64,000 nt of DNA from the NCBI GenBank assembly GCA_027307335.1, contig DAHUXD010000023.1, forward strand, positions 91,691-155,690, in the 5' to 3' direction. The DNA is from Acidobacteriota bacterium (GTDB taxonomy: Bacteria; Acidobacteriota; Thermoanaerobaculia; UBA5066; Gp7-AA6). Positions 63,862 through 64,000 of this stretch are shown here, piece by piece. The notes beneath the pieces are model-generated. The model worked only from the letters and a program-made list of their open reading frames with translations. It was not told the DNA's origin and did not search any database. The position numbers and the translations under genes are program-made. How positions within the stretch are numbered: the stretch's first letter is position 1; each line of letters begins with the position of its first letter.

Positions 63862-64000
63862 ATGACGCTCGCGGCGGGAACCAAGCTCGGTCCGTACGAG
63901 ATTCTGTCGCCGCTGGGCGCGGGGGGGATGGGGGAGGTGTACCGGGCGAGGGACACGCGTCTCGAGCGGTCGGTGGCGATCAAGGTGCTGCCGCAGCACC
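63862..64000 (+). CDS. Ser/Thr kinase, N-terminal part (array member 7), cut by window end
   Basis: From ATG 63862: [47 protein letters not shown], then the window ends. The start and Gly loop match the other members of the array. The catalytic loop and sensory part lie outside. Confidence 0.88.
   Translation, partial: MTLAAGTKLGPYEILSPLGAGGMGEVYRARDTRLERSVAIKVLPQH

Noticed and set aside
1..64000. tRNA, rRNA and tmRNA genes
   Set aside because: Reading for T-loop and rRNA core sequences on both strands gave no convincing hit.

Overview
The window is high-GC bacterial DNA, densely packed with short intergenic gaps. I infer a member of the Acidobacteriota or a close relative. The grounds are an array of eukaryotic-like Ser/Thr kinases fused to TolB/PD40 propellers, a TolB-amidohydrolase, a PadR-HAAS-M48 operon, and an Npt/HEAT-type C-terminus. 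No rRNA, tRNA, CRISPR array or replication origin was found.

Layout. 0-17 kb is mostly chromosomal housekeeping and envelope genes: HEAT protein, secreted kinase-fold protein, DUF3943 outer-membrane protein, RRM protein, MOSC protein, PadR-HAAS-M48 operon, exported rubrerythrin, MBL hydrolase, DUF1028 protein, PLD synthase, LysM/lipoprotein pair, HigBA, HD hydrolase. 17.7-18.9 kb holds two toxin-antitoxin pairs in tandem. 19.0-22.5 kb is a 1154-residue amidohydrolase carrying an intergenic-type palindromic repeat inside its reading frame. 22.5-26.6 kb is visibly less GC-rich and encodes a two-gene unit: a SprT-like metalloprotease translationally coupled to a HIT-PLD-SF2 helicase-DUF3427 fusion. 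I consider this the best candidate for an undescribed system.

27.1-34.1 kb is an accessory stretch: two regulator-nucleotidyltransferase pairs, a Fic protein, a DEAD-box helicase coupled to one nucleotidyltransferase, PIN remnants, and a DUF4160/DUF2442 pair facing a ribbon-helix-helix gene. 34.2-45.7 kb is metabolic: tdh, a class II aldolase-like protein, a GlcD-type oxidase with a divergent PTPS, a persulfide dioxygenase-rhodanese protein, an exported M18 peptidase, and a GT39-like membrane protein. 45.7-64 kb is a kinase array of six complete genes plus one cut by the window edge. It is interrupted by a beta-lactamase-like gene and two VapBC modules, the second with its toxin truncated where the next kinase begins.

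Recurring themes. A -10 box lies 6-7 nt before the start codon of several regulator and antitoxin genes, which suggests leaderless mRNAs. Operators overlap those promoters. Palindromic GC-rich repeats fill many gaps. Two unlinked genes share a 5' leader with an identical 8-bp closing stem.
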